The notes beneath the pieces are model-generated. The model was not told where the DNA came from. It worked only from the letters and a program-made list of their open reading frames with translations, and did no database searches. Both the position numbers and the translations under genes were made by a program. DNA of 64,000 nucleotides from Spongiibacter sp. IMCC21906 (GTDB taxonomy: Bacteria > Pseudomonadota > Gammaproteobacteria > Pseudomonadales > Spongiibacteraceae): the NCBI RefSeq assembly GCF_001010805.1, contig NZ_CP011477.1, forward strand, positions 2,371,001-2,435,000. Reading direction: 5' to 3'. The stretch's first letter is position 1. Every line of letters begins with the position of its first letter. This document shows, in pieces, positions 8,800-19,312 of the stretch.

Positions 8800-10341
8800 A
8801 TGAATGAAGCCGGAAAAACCAAGCCCATCAGTCAACGGTGGCTGGACAATATCGAGCGGCTGGGAAACCGACTGCCCAACCCGGTACTTTTATTTATTAT
8901 TTTCTGTGCTGTAGTCATCCTTGCCTCATCGCTGGTAAGTGGTGCGGGTATCAATGCCAGTCATCCTCTAACAGGGGAAACTCTCGCGGCTCGATCATTA
9001 CTCAGTGCGGACGGGCTGCGCTGGATGCTGACTAACGCGGTGAGTAATTTCACCCAATTCGCCCCGGTCGGCCCCGTTATTGTTGCCATTATGGGTATCG
9101 CCATCGCCGAACACTCTGGCTTGTTAGCTAAAGTATTACATGCTTTAACATTGCGGGCTCATCCACGCCTGCTCAGTGCCGTAGTGGTCTTTGCCGGGGT
9201 ACTATCCAGCATTGGTTTTGACGCGGGTTACGTGGTGTTGGTGCCCTTGGCTGCGCTGATTTTTAAAGCGGCGGGACGATCTCCGTTGGCAGGTATAGCG
9301 GCGGCTTTTGCCGGGGTATCTGGTGGTTACAGTGCGAATTTATTACTTGGACCCGTGGACGCGGTACTGGCAGGCATATCCAGCGAAGCCATTGCGCTGT
9401 TGTCACCCGAGCATGAAGTGCTGACCAGCAGCAACTACTACTTTATTATTGTCTCTACTCTGTTTGTTACCGTCATTGGTGCGCTGGTCAATGACTATCT
9501 TGTTGAACCTAGACTTCCGCGCCCCACGCCTCAATCTGACGCTGACGTCGATATTAACAAGACAGGCGAATTGCCAACAGGAGCTGACGAACAACAATCT
9601 CAGCGACGCCCCTTGTTCTGGGTAAGTGTTTATAGTGTGGTGTTTGCACTGCTGATGCTGTGGACGGTATTACCCGCACAGGGTTTACTCCGCAACCCCG
9701 ACCCCAATGGCCTTGTCGCGCTACCGTTATTAAAAACCTTAGTGGTATGGATAGCCCTCTATGCCGGTGGTGCCGGCATTGTATTTGGTTATAGCAGCGG
9801 TAAATATCGCAGCAGCAACGACTGGGTAGCGGGTATGGAAAGCGGTATTGCTACCCTGACCGGCTATTTAGTCTTAATGTTTTTTGCCGCGCAATTTGTT
9901 AATTATTTTTCTTGGTCGGGCTTGGGCGCATTGGCCGCCATATCCGGTGCAGACTGGTTAAGCAGCTTGGCACTGTCCAAAACCAGCTTACTACTGTTGT
10001 TTATTCTCACCAGCGCAGCCATCAATTTATTAATTGGCAGCGCCTCCGCAAAATGGGCAGTGATGGCACCAGTATTTGTGCCCATGCTTGCCCTACTTGG
10101 ACTGACGCCCGAAGCAACGCAAATGGCCTACCGGATTGGCGATTCGAGTACCAATATCATTACCCCATTAATGCCTTACTTCGGGGTTATAGTCGCGTTC
10201 ATGCAAAGCCATGACAAAGAAGCGGGAATGGGCACCTTAATGTCGATGATGCTGCCTTATTCCATCTGCTTTCTATTTGCCTGGAGTGGACTGTTATTAT
10301 TTTGGCTGGGGGTTGGCTTGCCTTTGGGACCGGGAGGTTGA
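8800..10341 (+). CDS. abgT: AbgT family transporter (p-aminobenzoyl-glutamate type)
   Basis: 513 residues from the ATG at 8800, which has GGAG 7 nt upstream and gives the expected length. An upstream ATG at 8767 adds 11 residues but has no ribosome site. The N-terminal RWLDNIERLGNRLPNP, the SGGYSANLL segment and the C-terminal AYRIGDSSTNIITPLMPYF are AbgT hallmarks. Members import p-aminobenzoyl-glutamate or export sulfonamides (MtrF/YdaH); which direction applies here is unknown. No abgA/abgB peptidase genes are adjacent, so a folate-catabolite salvage operon is not supported locally. Confidence 0.92.
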   Translation: MNEAGKTKPISQRWLDNIERLGNRLPNPVLLFIIFCAVVILASSLVSGAGINASHPLTGETLAARSLLSADGLRWMLTNAVSNFTQFAPVGPVIVAIMGIAIAEHSGLLAKVLHALTLRAHPRLLSAVVVFAGVLSSIGFDAGYVVLVPLAALIFKAAGRSPLAGIAAAFAGVSGGYSANLLLGPVDAVLAGISSEAIALLSPEHEVLTSSNYYFIIVSTLFVTVIGALVNDYLVEPRLPRPTPQSDADVDINKTGELPTGADEQQSQRRPLFWVSVYSVVFALLMLWTVLPAQGLLRNPDPNGLVALPLLKTLVVWIALYAGGAGIVFGYSSGKYRSSNDWVAGMESGIATLTGYLVLMFFAAQFVNYFSWSGLGALAAISGADWLSSLALSKTSLLLLFILTSAAINLLIGSASAKWAVMAPVFVPMLALLGLTPEATQMAYRIGDSSTNIITPLMPYFGVIVAFMQSHDKEAGMGTLMSMMLPYSICFLFAWSGLLLFWLGVGLPLGPGG

Positions 10342-10355
10342 CCAGCGCTCGTGCT

Positions 10356-10381
10356 GGGTGTCAGCACGCTGCCTGACACCC
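10356..10381. terminator. Hairpin between convergent abgT and phoU
   Basis: A perfect 9-bp stem (GGGTGTCAG/CTGACACCC) with an 8-nt loop sits 14 nt after abgT and 18 nt beyond the phoU stop. No T-run follows, so it is a terminator-like structure of uncertain strength serving one or both genes. Confidence 0.5.
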
Positions 10382-10399
10382 TGAACCGGAACCAAAAAG

Positions 10400-11116
10400 T
10401 TATTCCTGAACAGTCGCTGTCATTTCATCAATATCGGCATGGCGAACATTTTCACCCTTCACCAGATAAATGACATGCTCGGCAATATTTCTTGCGTGAT
10501 CGCCGATGCGCTCCAAAGACCGCAATGCCCACATGACTTGTAAGACCGAGGAAATAGTGCGGGGATCTTCCATCATATAGGTCACCAAGCTACGCATGGC
10601 GGTGCCATATTCTAAATCGACGGCATTATCTTCTTCGGCGACTTGCAGGGCCAGTTCACTGTCAAAGCGGGCAAAGGCATCCAGCGCACTGTGCACCATA
10701 CCAGCAACGTGGTCACCAATATGACGAATTTCCAATACGCTGCGGGGTAGACCACCCAACTCACTGAGCTTGATTGAGCTTTCTGCCACTTTCTTGGCTT
10801 CATCGCCCATTCGCTCTAAGTCGCTTAAAATTTTGCTGATGGACAAGACCAATCGCAAATCACTGGCGGCGGGCTGCCGGCGCGCCAATATAATGGTGCA
10901 CTCTTCGTCTATAGAAACTTCTAATGCGTTGACCAGTCTGTCGCCTTTGCTGACTTCATCAGCCAAACCCGAATCTTGGTTCATAAAAGCGGTGGTGGCG
11001 TCGGCGACTTGTTTCTCAACCAAACCGCCCATTTCCAGCATACGGGTTTTTACTTCGTCCAGCTCGGCATTAAACTGCTGAGAGATATGATGCGCATGTA
11101 AATCTTTTTCTTTCAT
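10400..11116 (-). CDS. phoU: Phosphate signalling/transport regulator PhoU
   Basis: 238 residues, all-helical, with two PhoU repeats carrying the metal-binding acidic motifs ERMGDEAKK (first repeat) and ERIGDHARNIAE (second repeat). PhoU links the PstSCAB transporter to PhoR and keeps the Pho regulon off when phosphate is plentiful. It is the last gene of the leftward pst run, 41 nt after pstB, which is the standard position. Confidence 0.97.
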   Translation of the reverse strand: MKEKDLHAHHISQQFNAELDEVKTRMLEMGGLVEKQVADATTAFMNQDSGLADEVSKGDRLVNALEVSIDEECTIILARRQPAASDLRLVLSISKILSDLERMGDEAKKVAESSIKLSELGGLPRSVLEIRHIGDHVAGMVHSALDAFARFDSELALQVAEEDNAVDLEYGTAMRSLVTYMMEDPRTISSVLQVMWALRSLERIGDHARNIAEHVIYLVKGENVRHADIDEMTATVQE

Positions 11117-11157
11117 TGTCGGCTACCCCTTATATCTGCCCTTGATGCCTGTTCGAA

Positions 11158-12015
11158 TTAACCGTAGCGACCAGTAATATAGTCTTCAGTTTGTTTATTA
11201 TCGGGGTTGGTAAACAGCGTTTCTGTGTTATCAAACTCAATAAGCTTGCCCATGTACATAAAAGCAGTGTAGTCAGAAACCCGAGCTGCCTGCTGCATAT
11301 TATGCGTGACAATAACAATGGTGTATTTGTCTTTTAATTCGTAAATTAGTTCTTCTATTTTCAGCGTTGAAATAGGATCAAGTGCCGAAGCGGGCTCATC
11401 CAACAACAGCACTTCTGGCTCAACAGCAATGGTTCTGGCAATAACCAAACGCTGTTGCTGACCACCAGACATACCCAGTGCATTGTCGTTAAGACGATCT
11501 TTTACTTCATCCCACAGCGCCGCACCACGTAAGGAGCGCTCGACGACTTCGTCAAGCACCCGCTTTTTGTTGATGCCCTGAATACGCAGACCGTAGGCCA
11601 CATTCTCATAAATAGATTTGGGAAAGGGGTTCGGTTTTTGAAACACCATGCCCACATGCCGACGCAGCGTTGACACATCGACACCTTTCTCATAAATATT
11701 ACTGCCATCCAGTCGAATAGCCCCCTCAATTCGGCAGCCATCCACCAGATCATTCATACGGTTAAAGCTGCGCAACAAGGTCGATTTACCACAACCGCTG
11801 GGACCGATAAATGCGGTCACTTTTTTTCGGGGAATCAGCATATTAACGTCGAAGAGGGCTTGCTTCTCGCCGTAATAGAGGTCGAGATTTTCTACCGTCA
11901 ACGCAATATCTTCTTGCTGAATATTATTTTCGTTACGAGTTCGCCCCAGCGACTCCATGTCTATGGCGTGGGATTTAGTCATAGTCTTGTCCGTTGTCAT
12001 ATTTGCAGCCATCAT
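11158..12015 (-). CDS. pstB: Phosphate ABC transporter ATP-binding protein PstB
   Basis: About 285 residues. Walker [11 protein letters not shown]-loop [17 protein letters not shown], signature LSGGQQQR (here MSGGQQQRL), Walker [14 protein letters not shown] and the H-loop IVTHNMQQA are all present; the [11 protein letters not shown] segment is typical of PstB. The first 35 residues form a longer, polar N-terminal extension than in E. coli. Several starts are clustered; the ATG at 12015 is 7 nt after AAGG and is the best choice over the TTG at 12018. It sits 8 nt after pstA. Confidence 0.96.
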   Translation of the reverse strand: MMAANMTTDKTMTKSHAIDMESLGRTRNENNIQQEDIALTVENLDLYYGEKQALFDVNMLIPRKKVTAFIGPSGCGKSTLLRSFNRMNDLVDGCRIEGAIRLDGSNIYEKGVDVSTLRRHVGMVFQKPNPFPKSIYENVAYGLRIQGINKKRVLDEVVERSLRGAALWDEVKDRLNDNALGMSGGQQQRLVIARTIAVEPEVLLLDEPASALDPISTLKIEELIYELKDKYTIVIVTHNMQQAARVSDYTAFMYMGKLIEFDNTETLFTNPDNKQTEDYITGRYG

Positions 12016-12023
12016 CAACCGCC

Positions 12024-13724
12024 TTACATTTCCAGCGACTTGTATTTTTCACGCAAGCGATTGCGCAACCCAACGGCACTCAAATTTAACAAGGCGATAA
12101 TAATCACCAATAACAGTGCTGTCGCATATACCAGCGGCCGTGCCGCTTCTACATTCGGGCTTTGAAAGCCCACATCATAAATATGAAAACCCAAATGCAT
12201 AAACTTTTGATCTAAATGCACAAAGGGAAAGTTACCATCTACCGGCAACGACGGTGCCAACTTCACCACCCCCACCAGCATCAACGGCGCCACTTCCCCC
12301 GCGGCTCTCGCCACCGCAAGAATCAAGCCTGTCATCATTGCCGGGCTGGCCATTGGCAAGACCACTCGCCACAAGGTTTCTGCCTTGGTCGCGCCTAATG
12401 CCAAACTGCCTTCTCGCAAATTAAGCGGAATACGAGACAAGCCCTCTTCTGTGGCCACAATCACCACCGGCAAGGTTAACAACGCCAATGTCACCGACGC
12501 CCATAGCAGCCCTGGCGTACCAAACGTTGGCGCAGGGAGTGCTTCCGGGAAAAAGGCTTTGTCCATTTCTGCACCTAAAAAGTAGATGAAGAACCCGAGA
12601 CCAAACACCCCATAAACAATAGACGGGACCCCCGCCAAATTGTTAACCGCAATTCGAACGATCCGGGTCATTAACCCCTGTTTAGCGTATTCACGCAAAT
12701 AAACCGCCGCAATAACACCAAAGGGAGTCACCAGCACCGACATAATCAGCACCATAATAACCGTGCCAAAAATAGCCGGGAAAATTCCCCCTTCGGTATT
12801 GGCTTCTCGAGGCTCTTCGCTGAGAAACGCCCAAAACTGTTGGCAATACACCACCAGCTTTTCTAGCAAACCCATGCTGTTCGGTTTATGGGCTTTAACT
12901 ACCGTCGAGAAATTCATGACCACTTGTTTGCCGTCACTGGTCTCGGCAGTAAAACTGTCTCGCCGCCACTGCTGATATAAGTCTTGCAGCTGGTTTTGCA
13001 AAACGCTGTACTCAGCATCCAGCTCAGCTCGACTGGCCGCGATATCGGCCATTTCTCGTTGCCTGTCGACGGCTGACAGTGAGGTATCTAAGGCCAAGCC
13101 CCGCTCTTTCAGGCGCAGACGTTCAATTGCAAAATTGATGGAGCCGATCTCTTTCTTTTCAATCGTTTCTATTTGCTCATGAAGCTCGCTAGCCCGCTCT
13201 GCCCGCTCTTGAAACAACTGCCATAACGCCTCGGGAGAATGGGCCTCAAGATTCTGGCCGCTCTCTTTTACATTGCGCAAATAACCATAAAAGTTACCCC
13301 ACTCCCGACGCTCGATAACAACAACATCGACAGGGTATGTCACCTCTTCTAAATAGTCACTGAGCACCCATTTAAAGTCGACCCCGGTGACATCCCGGTT
13401 GCCTTGTTTTAACAGTGCACGATCAATAAAGGCATTGTCATCTGGCAACGAGTAACCCGCGCTGAGGAGCTGTTCAATAGGTACCGACTCTGTTTCAACA
13501 TGCTCGGCAATGATGGCAGACGCGGTTTCACCCGGCGGCGCGTAGCTAGCTTCCATCACCTGCGAGGGCCAAAAGTGGCCAAAGCCTCTCACGGTTAATA
13601 AAAATAACAGACCAATAACTGCCAATGTGCTCACGGTGACGGCGGCGGCATTGACCCAGATCATCGGCTCGCCGCCTTTGCACCAGTCAATAAAACCGTC
13701 TTTTTTCTGACCCTGAAGTTCCAT
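12024..13724 (-). CDS. pstA: Phosphate ABC transporter permease PstA (long form)
   Basis: 566 residues, about twice the E. coli PstA. The first membrane span (about 20-50) is followed by a periplasmic and coiled-coil-rich extension to about residue 300 (DUF3333-like). The C-terminal permease core then has about five further spans and the [20 protein letters not shown] coupling loop that docks on PstB. Long PstA forms of this kind are known in Pseudomonas and relatives. It is downstream of pstC with a 22-bp gap, forming the inner-membrane channel with it. Confidence 0.95.
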   Translation of the reverse strand: MELQGQKKDGFIDWCKGGEPMIWVNAAAVTVSTLAVIGLLFLLTVRGFGHFWPSQVMEASYAPPGETASAIIAEHVETESVPIEQLLSAGYSLPDDNAFIDRALLKQGNRDVTGVDFKWVLSDYLEEVTYPVDVVVIERREWGNFYGYLRNVKESGQNLEAHSPEALWQLFQERAERASELHEQIETIEKKEIGSINFAIERLRLKERGLALDTSLSAVDRQREMADIAASRAELDAEYSVLQNQLQDLYQQWRRDSFTAETSDGKQVVMNFSTVVKAHKPNSMGLLEKLVVYCQQFWAFLSEEPREANTEGGIFPAIFGTVIMVLIMSVLVTPFGVIAAVYLREYAKQGLMTRIVRIAVNNLAGVPSIVYGVFGLGFFIYFLGAEMDKAFFPEALPAPTFGTPGLLWASVTLALLTLPVVIVATEEGLSRIPLNLREGSLALGATKAETLWRVVLPMASPAMMTGLILAVARAAGEVAPLMLVGVVKLAPSLPVDGNFPFVHLDQKFMHLGFHIYDVGFQSPNVEAARPLVYATALLLVIIIALLNLSAVGLRNRLREKYKSLEM

Positions 13725-13746
13725 GCTGCTTTATCCCCAAAGCCTG

Positions 13747-15981
13747 TTAAAGATTACCGTAGCGCATGCGTAGTCGCTGGCGCACAATTTCGGCAAAGGT
13801 ATTCACAACAAACGTGAACATAAACAGCACAAATGCAGCCAAAAACAACACTCTAAAATGCGTACTGTCTACTTCTGTCTCGCCGATTTCTACCGCAATA
13901 TTTGCCGCAAGAGTACGCATACCTTCAAAGATGTTGGCATCCATAATCGGCGTATTACCGGTGGCCATTAACACAATCATGGTTTCACCCACAGCCCGGC
14001 CCATGCCTATCATTAAACCGGAGAAAATACCCGGACTGGCCGTAGGCAACACGACGCCAACCATACTTTGCCAAGGCGTTGCCCCCAGCGCTAACGAACC
14101 ATAGCTAAGGTGTTTGGGTACGGAAAAAATTGCATCTTCCGCAATAGAAAAAATAGTAGGAATAACCGCAAAGCCCATGGCGATACCCACGACCAAGGCA
14201 TTGCGTTGATCAAAAGAAATACCAATATCATTGGTAAGCCAGCGACGCATATCGCCATCAAAAAAGGCGCGTTCCATGGGCGCACTCATTTGCACACAGA
14301 CGATAACCAGCAAAATAATAACCGGGACTAATAACACGGGGTGCCAGCCGTCCGGGACATTTTTACGGAAGTCGTTAGGTAATTTCGACCACAGCCACGC
14401 AAAAGCTAAAATCCCTATCGGCATCATTAACAAAATAGCAAAGACGCCAGGCATATTTTTTTCGATAAATGGCGCCAACCACAGCCCAGCCAAAAAGCCC
14501 AAAATAACGGTGGGCAAGGCCTCCATTAATTCAATTACCGGTTTTACCTTGCGGCGCAAAGCAGGTGCCATGAAATACGCCGTGTAAATCGCCCCGCAAA
14601 TCGCCAAGGGCGCAGCAATTAACATGGCATAAAATGCGGCCTTCAAGGTGCCAAAAGCCAACGGTGCAAAGCTGTATTTCGGTTCAAAATCATTACTGGC
14701 TGAAGACGACTGCCACACATAATCGGGTTCTGGATAGCTTTCGTACCAGACCTTTTCCCACAGAGCTGCCCAAGATAATTCAGGGTGCTCGTTGTGAAGC
14801 AGATAGTTATAAAGCTGTCCCGAGTCGGACTCTATTAACAAACGGTTTGCCCTGGGCGAAATCGCCATGGCGGTAATCTGTGAAATTTCCAGTTGCTTAT
14901 CTAACAAGCGGCGATGTGCCGTGGAATGAAAAATGTCTAGATCGCCGTTTTCACCAACCGTCAGAAACCCCTTGCGACGATGTTCGGCCACAATGGCCGC
15001 AACACCTTTTTGAGCGCTGCGCTCAAAGCCTCTAATTTTCTGTAGCCGATAGCCACTGTTCGACTCATCACTACGAGTGACAAACCACTGAGACAACTCA
15101 CCGTCATCCCCGGCCACTAATAATGAAATACCCCCCAACAAAAAGCGGACTTCGCTTAAATTACCACGCTCAAAAAGATGGCCCTTGTCAGCAATGATCA
15201 GCTTGCGCAGATCAATCAAATTGTACTCACCGCTGTCGCTAAACACATAAAGCCAGTGTTGGTTAGGGCCAATCAACAAGCTTGTTGCCAACATATTTAA
15301 TGCGGGAAGTTCTACACGCTCTTCAACCAGCGTCACTTCTTCTGTTAAAAAATCTTCTTCTTTAGTCCAACGTTTAGCAAGAAGTTTGCCATCGGCAATA
15401 CCGGCGACCATTAAAGCATCGTCTGCATCACGCAAAGCCAGTGCGGTTAATGGAGCGCCATCCGTAATTTGCCGAGCTTGCTCACCATAGGGAAACCGCA
15501 ATACAGGAGTGATGAGTCGCTCATTATTAGGATAGCTCACACGGTAATCATGCTTGGCGATCACCGCCTCACCACTACTAAGCCCCAGCGCAAAGACCCG
15601 GCTCTCGTCTGACTCCAAAGCAAAGCTGCTTACAGAAGCATCGTTTAATGGTAGTTGCTGAGATTGGAGGTCGTCACCTGTGGCAACGTCGAAAAATTCG
15701 GCCAAGCCCTGATTATCGACTCTAAGCCCGACCTCAGCCTGCTCTTCCATCGCTAAAAATAGCGGTGCAGCAGACGAACTCAATGAATAGTCCCCTACTT
15801 TTTCGATAGAAGCCGACTTAAATAGTGGCAGAATTTCGTAAAGCAGATAGAAAAATATCAGCAAAATTGCGAACAACACGGCCACGCCACCACCGGTGAT
15901 AGTTGCCGTTGCTGCGCGGTCTTTAAATTGTCGCCAGCGACGGAAAGTCGAGGCTGTTTGTCTCACTTCTGCTGAACTCAT
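13747..15981 (-). CDS. pstC: Phosphate ABC transporter permease PstC (long form)
   Basis: 744 residues. An N-terminal span (about 30-52) is followed by roughly 370 periplasmic residues made of repeated short beta-strand blocks, resembling a degenerate beta-propeller (for example ALRDADDALMVAGIADGKLL and VGENGDLDIFHS). The conserved permease domain starts near residue 440 and includes the loop SLALGATPWQSMVGVVLP. Large periplasmic inserts occur in pseudomonad-type PstC; the role of the insert is unknown. A hairpin between pstS and this gene probably lowers its expression relative to pstS. Confidence 0.95.
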   Translation of the reverse strand: MSSAEVRQTASTFRRWRQFKDRAATATITGGGVAVLFAILLIFFYLLYEILPLFKSASIEKVGDYSLSSSAAPLFLAMEEQAEVGLRVDNQGLAEFFDVATGDDLQSQQLPLNDASVSSFALESDESRVFALGLSSGEAVIAKHDYRVSYPNNERLITPVLRFPYGEQARQITDGAPLTALALRDADDALMVAGIADGKLLAKRWTKEEDFLTEEVTLVEERVELPALNMLATSLLIGPNQHWLYVFSDSGEYNLIDLRKLIIADKGHLFERGNLSEVRFLLGGISLLVAGDDGELSQWFVTRSDESNSGYRLQKIRGFERSAQKGVAAIVAEHRRKGFLTVGENGDLDIFHSTAHRRLLDKQLEISQITAMAISPRANRLLIESDSGQLYNYLLHNEHPELSWAALWEKVWYESYPEPDYVWQSSSASNDFEPKYSFAPLAFGTLKAAFYAMLIAAPLAICGAIYTAYFMAPALRRKVKPVIELMEALPTVILGFLAGLWLAPFIEKNMPGVFAILLMMPIGILAFAWLWSKLPNDFRKNVPDGWHPVLLVPVIILLVIVCVQMSAPMERAFFDGDMRRWLTNDIGISFDQRNALVVGIAMGFAVIPTIFSIAEDAIFSVPKHLSYGSLALGATPWQSMVGVVLPTASPGIFSGLMIGMGRAVGETMIVLMATGNTPIMDANIFEGMRTLAANIAVEIGETEVDSTHFRVLFLAAFVLFMFTFVVNTFAEIVRQRLRMRYGNL

Positions 15982-16100
15982 GGGAAGTCGCCCTGATACA
16001 AAACGTAGCGGTAATTAGATAGCAATAGTGTCTAACTGGTGGGTTGCATTAACGTGACAGGGTAAATCCACCGCTAAGACAACTAAATTGTTTAATACGC

Positions 16101-16132
16101 AAAAGCCGCTACGATAATAGGGTCGCAGCGGC
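16101..16132 (-). terminator. Intra-operon hairpin (attenuator) between pstS and pstC
   Basis: On the minus strand GCCGCTGCGA and TCGTAGCGGC form a 10-bp stem with one G-U pair and an 8-nt loop, directly followed by TTTT. It begins 16 nt after the pstS stop. An intrinsic terminator or 3'-stabilising stem here would let pstS be made in excess over the membrane genes, as is usual for binding-protein operons. Confidence 0.75.
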
Positions 16133-16148
16133 CTTTAATTAAACTATC

Positions 16149-17117
16149 TTACATTTCTAGTAGTTTATAAATGCGCTCTACTACTTTAGCTGGCAGAGGC
16201 ACGTAGCCATCTTTTACCACCACTTCTTGCCCTTGTTTGGAAAGAACCAGTTTAAAAAACTCGCGCTCCAACGGCGCCAGTGGTTTATTCGGTGCCTTGT
16301 TTACATAAACATAAAGGAAGCGAGATAAGGGATAAGTGCCGTTAGTGGCATTTTCGGAACTTGCCTCAACAAAACCGCTTTTGTCGTCTTTTGCCAGCGG
16401 GACAGGACGAACGCTCGGCGTTTGATAACCTACACCCGAATAGCCCACGCCATTAATAGAGGTAGAAACCGATTGAACAACTGAGGCCGAGCCCGGCTGT
16501 TCGTTAACGCCATTTTTAAAATCGCCTTTACACAGCGCTTCTTTTTTAAAGTAGCCATACGTCCCAGACACAGAGTTACGACCAAAGATCTGAATATCGC
16601 GGCCCTGCCATGGTCCCGTCATACCCACTTGTCCCCACGCTTTAACATCGTCGGGCGCACCACATTTACGAGTGCTGGAGAAAATCGCGTCTATTTGCGC
16701 AATGGTTAAACCTTCAATGGGGTTATCTTTGTGGACAAATACCGCCAGCGCATCAATCGCCACCGGCACCGCAGTGGGTTTATAGCCGTATTTTGATTCG
16801 AAGGACTCAAGTTCTTTATCCTTCATTTTACGGCTCATGGGCCCCAGGTTTGAGGTGCCTTCAGTCAGTGCTGGTGGTGCCGTAGAGGAGCCCGCTGCTT
16901 GAATTTGGACATTAACGTTGGGGTAAGCGCGCTTAAAATCTTCGGCCCACAAGGTCATCAGGTTAGCGAGGGTATCCGAACCAACACTAGAAAGATTACC
17001 GGATACGCCAGAAGCTTTTTCGTAAACGTGTAGATCTTTATCTACCTCCGCACCCGCAGAGGCGATACTTGCGCCGATGGCTAGGACTGCTGCTACCAAA
17101 CTTTGCTTGATTTTCAC
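16149..17117 (-). CDS. pstS: Periplasmic phosphate-binding protein PstS
   Basis: The GTG at 17117 is chosen because GAGGAG lies 6 nt upstream and the product (322 residues) then starts [17 protein letters not shown], a good signal peptide with cleavage near ASA-GAE. The upstream frame to 17201 runs through the promoter. Phosphate-binding segments are visible: [27 protein letters not shown] and [12 protein letters not shown]. PstS captures phosphate in the periplasm for PstCAB. A PHO-box-like promoter lies just upstream. Confidence 0.96.
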   Translation of the reverse strand: MKIKQSLVAAVLAIGASIASAGAEVDKDLHVYEKASGVSGNLSSVGSDTLANLMTLWAEDFKRAYPNVNVQIQAAGSSTAPPALTEGTSNLGPMSRKMKDKELESFESKYGYKPTAVPVAIDALAVFVHKDNPIEGLTIAQIDAIFSSTRKCGAPDDVKAWGQVGMTGPWQGRDIQIFGRNSVSGTYGYFKKEALCKGDFKNGVNEQPGSASVVQSVSTSINGVGYSGVGYQTPSVRPVPLAKDDKSGFVEASSENATNGTYPLSRFLYVYVNKAPNKPLAPLEREFFKLVLSKQGQEVVVKDGYVPLPAKVVERIYKLLEM

Positions 17118-17156
17118 GTACGACTCCTCAGTGCAGTTAGGGTTTACAGCTGGCAC

Positions 17157-17199
17157 TCTATAGAGGCAATGTGACAGTAATGTTACAAAATGATGAACC
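17157..17199 (-). promoter_or_regulatory. PHO box and -10 element upstream of pstS
   Basis: On the minus strand TTGTAAC-ATTA-CTGTCAC (17171-17188) is two heptamers with exactly 11-bp periodicity. The second heptamer is a perfect CTGTCAC half-site, and a weaker third heptamer (GGTTCAT, 17193-17199) lies upstream in phase. A possible -10 (TATAGA, 17157-17162) follows 8 nt later. This is the layout of a PhoB-activated promoter in which the box replaces the -35 element. Confidence 0.75.
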
Positions 17200-17214
17200 A
17201 CAGAAAAATGATTA

Positions 17215-18513
17215 TTATTCTTTTACCAACAAGGACTTAGGAAATACACAAGTAAAGCGGCTACCTACGGATATGACACTATGAATACGCAATTCGGCAC
17301 GGTGGCGTATCAAAACATGTTTTACAATCGCCAGACCAAGGCCGGTGCCACCGGTATCAATCGAGCGACTTTCTTCCACTCTATAAAACCGTTCTGTTAA
17401 CCGGGGAATGTATTGGGGCTCTATGCCAATCCCCGAGTCTTCCACCTCAAAAAAGCCGTTTTGCGCGTCCTGGTACCAACGGAGAGTAATGCGATCGCCA
17501 TCTTCAGTATAGCGAGCTGCATTCACGGCCAGATTAGAAAACGCACTGCGCAGTTCTGCATAGCTGCCTTTTAAATGCACCGCTTCATCGCACTCAATCG
17601 TCACAATGCGATCACCTTTTGCCGCCGCCGCCAGTTCTTCGGCAATCATTTCCATCAATGAACGCAGCTTTATGGTTTCTTGCTCTGCAGCAGCGGGCAA
17701 GGTTTCGAGACGAGAAAGCAGCATCAAATCCTGAATCAGATTATGCATACGCTTAGACTGCTGAAGCATTTGCTTAATCGCCCTGTCCCAGCGAGGATTC
17801 TCACCGCCATGCTCGGCAAAGGTTTCCAGGTAGCCATTAATGACGGTTAACGGCGTGCGTAACTCATGGGAGACATTGGCAACAAAGTCTTTACGCATTT
17901 TTTCAAGACGATGAGTGCGGGTAACATCTCTGGCAAAAAGCAGGCGGTTACCTTGACCAAAATAACTCACACTCACGCTGAGATGGATATGACCGTTTAC
18001 CGGGGAATACATTTCCAACGGGGCTTTAAAGTCATTCGCCTCAAAGTAGCGTAAGAAGACCGGGGTACGAAGAAGATTTACCAATTGCCGGCCGATATCC
18101 TCCTCTTGTCGTAATCCCAGCAAATCCAAAGCAGCGAGATTACACCACTCAATATTACCAGCGGCATCCAGCATCACTACCGCATCAGACATCGAGGCAA
18201 AGGACGAACGCAAATAATCGATCATTGCTATCAAACGGCTATTGTCTTGCCGCGACTGCTTGTGCAGATCGTAAATATTATCTAAAACTTGGCCCCACAT
18301 CCCTATCGCCTCCGGCGGCTCACTATCAACACTGGTTTGCAGCCAATCGCTAAGCTTTTGCAACTGTCGAAGCAGCCAACCACAGGTAATTATTGTTGCA
18401 ATAAAAAGCGGCCAAATGCCGACATCTAAGAATGCGCTCAGCAGAGCAACAGCTGCCAAAGGCAAGCAGACTTTAAGAAGCTCAGTCTTCCAGCTGTAGT
18501 TCTGCATTAACAC
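17215..18513 (-). CDS. phoR: Phosphate regulon sensor histidine kinase PhoR
   Basis: 432 residues, as in E. coli. Two N-terminal membrane segments (about 12-50) have almost no periplasmic loop. A PAS domain follows (about 100-195), then HisKA with the phospho-acceptor His near 216 ([10 protein letters not shown]) and a HATPase domain with N, G1 ([10 protein letters not shown]) and G2 ([11 protein letters not shown]) boxes. PhoR senses the PstSCAB-PhoU state and phosphorylates PhoB. The start is a GTG at 18513, one nucleotide after phoB; an ATG at 18507 is an alternative. pstS follows within 100 bp. Confidence 0.95.
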   Translation of the reverse strand: MLMQNYSWKTELLKVCLPLAAVALLSAFLDVGIWPLFIATIITCGWLLRQLQKLSDWLQTSVDSEPPEAIGMWGQVLDNIYDLHKQSRQDNSRLIAMIDYLRSSFASMSDAVVMLDAAGNIEWCNLAALDLLGLRQEEDIGRQLVNLLRTPVFLRYFEANDFKAPLEMYSPVNGHIHLSVSVSYFGQGNRLLFARDVTRTHRLEKMRKDFVANVSHELRTPLTVINGYLETFAEHGGENPRWDRAIKQMLQQSKRMHNLIQDLMLLSRLETLPAAAEQETIKLRSLMEMIAEELAAAAKGDRIVTIECDEAVHLKGSYAELRSAFSNLAVNAARYTEDGDRITLRWYQDAQNGFFEVEDSGIGIEPQYIPRLTERFYRVEESRSIDTGGTGLGLAIVKHVLIRHRAELRIHSVISVGSRFTCVFPKSLLVKE

Positions 18514-18514
18514 G

Positions 18515-19222
18515 TTATGCGCTTATACCCGTTGCAGAAAATCGATAGCCTGTACCCCGCACCGTCTGTATTAGCTGACCAAAATCACGGGTATCGGTGA
18601 ACAACGCTTTGCGTAGACGACGAATATGGACGTCAACCGTGCGCTCCTCCACATAAACATTGGTACCCCACACCTGGTCCAAAAGTTGACCACGGCTGTA
18701 GGCCCGTTCTTGGTGGGTCATAAAAAACTTAAGCAGCTTAAATTCAGTAGGTCCCATGTCGAGGGGCGACTGATTGGCAAATACGCGATGACTGGCCGGA
18801 TCGAGTTTCAAGCCTTTGATTTCAATGCTCTCTTCATCGTTTTGGCCACCACTGCGGCGTAGCACAGCTTTGATACGAGCCATCAATTCTCGGGACGAAA
18901 AAGGCTTGGTGATGTAGTCATCTGCACCCACGTCCAAACCTTGAACGCGATTATCTTCATCGTCTTTAGCCGTGAGCATAATCACCAATAAGTTTTTGGT
19001 TAACTCTTCTCGGCGCAGACGTCGTAACAATTCCAAACCACTGGTTACCGGCATCATCCAATCCAGCAGTACCAGATCAGGACGCTGATCAACAATGATC
19101 CCGTGGGCATCTTGGGCATTACCGGCTTCTAAGCAGTCATAACCCGCCAATTCCAACCCGACTCGAATCATTTCTCGGATAGCGGCTTCGTCGTCGACGA
19201 TTAATATTGTTTTCTCACTCAT
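18515..19222 (-). CDS. phoB: Phosphate regulon response regulator PhoB
   Basis: 235 residues. The receiver domain has the acidic pair D10/D11, the phospho-acceptor D54 (VLLDWMMP) and the conserved Lys in TKPFSSREL. The C-terminal OmpR/PhoB winged helix ends in the recognition segment [19 protein letters not shown]. It binds PHO boxes and activates phosphate-starvation genes. A PHO-box-like site with a -10 lies 35-70 nt upstream, so autoregulation is likely. It is cotranscribed with phoR. Confidence 0.96.
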   Translation of the reverse strand: MSEKTILIVDDEAAIREMIRVGLELAGYDCLEAGNAQDAHGIIVDQRPDLVLLDWMMPVTSGLELLRRLRREELTKNLLVIMLTAKDDEDNRVQGLDVGADDYITKPFSSRELMARIKAVLRRSGGQNDEESIEIKGLKLDPASHRVFANQSPLDMGPTEFKLLKFFMTHQERAYSRGQLLDQVWGTNVYVEERTVDVHIRRLRKALFTDTRDFGQLIQTVRGTGYRFSATGISA

Positions 19223-19256
19223 CAGTTAAACCCTTGCTGACGATTTCGATGACTGC

Positions 19257-19290
19257 ATTAAAACGATTAATGATGACATTTTTGTTACGG
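19257..19290 (-). promoter_or_regulatory. PHO-box-like site and -10 upstream of phoB
   Basis: On the minus strand CCGTAAC-AAAA-ATGTCAT (19273-19290) repeats the heptamer pattern of the pstS site with the same 11-bp spacing; the second half-site matches CTGTCAT at 6 of 7 positions. A -10-like TTTAAT (19257-19262) follows after 10 nt. The first half-site is weak (about 4 of 7), so this is a candidate for PhoB autoregulation rather than a certain site. Confidence 0.55.
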
Positions 19291-19312
19291 CGCCTTGTAT
19301 TTACAGGGCTTC

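Noticed and set aside
16054-16060. CTGTCAC half-site between pstS and pstC
   Set aside because: No partner heptamer at 11-bp spacing on either side, so not a PHO box.
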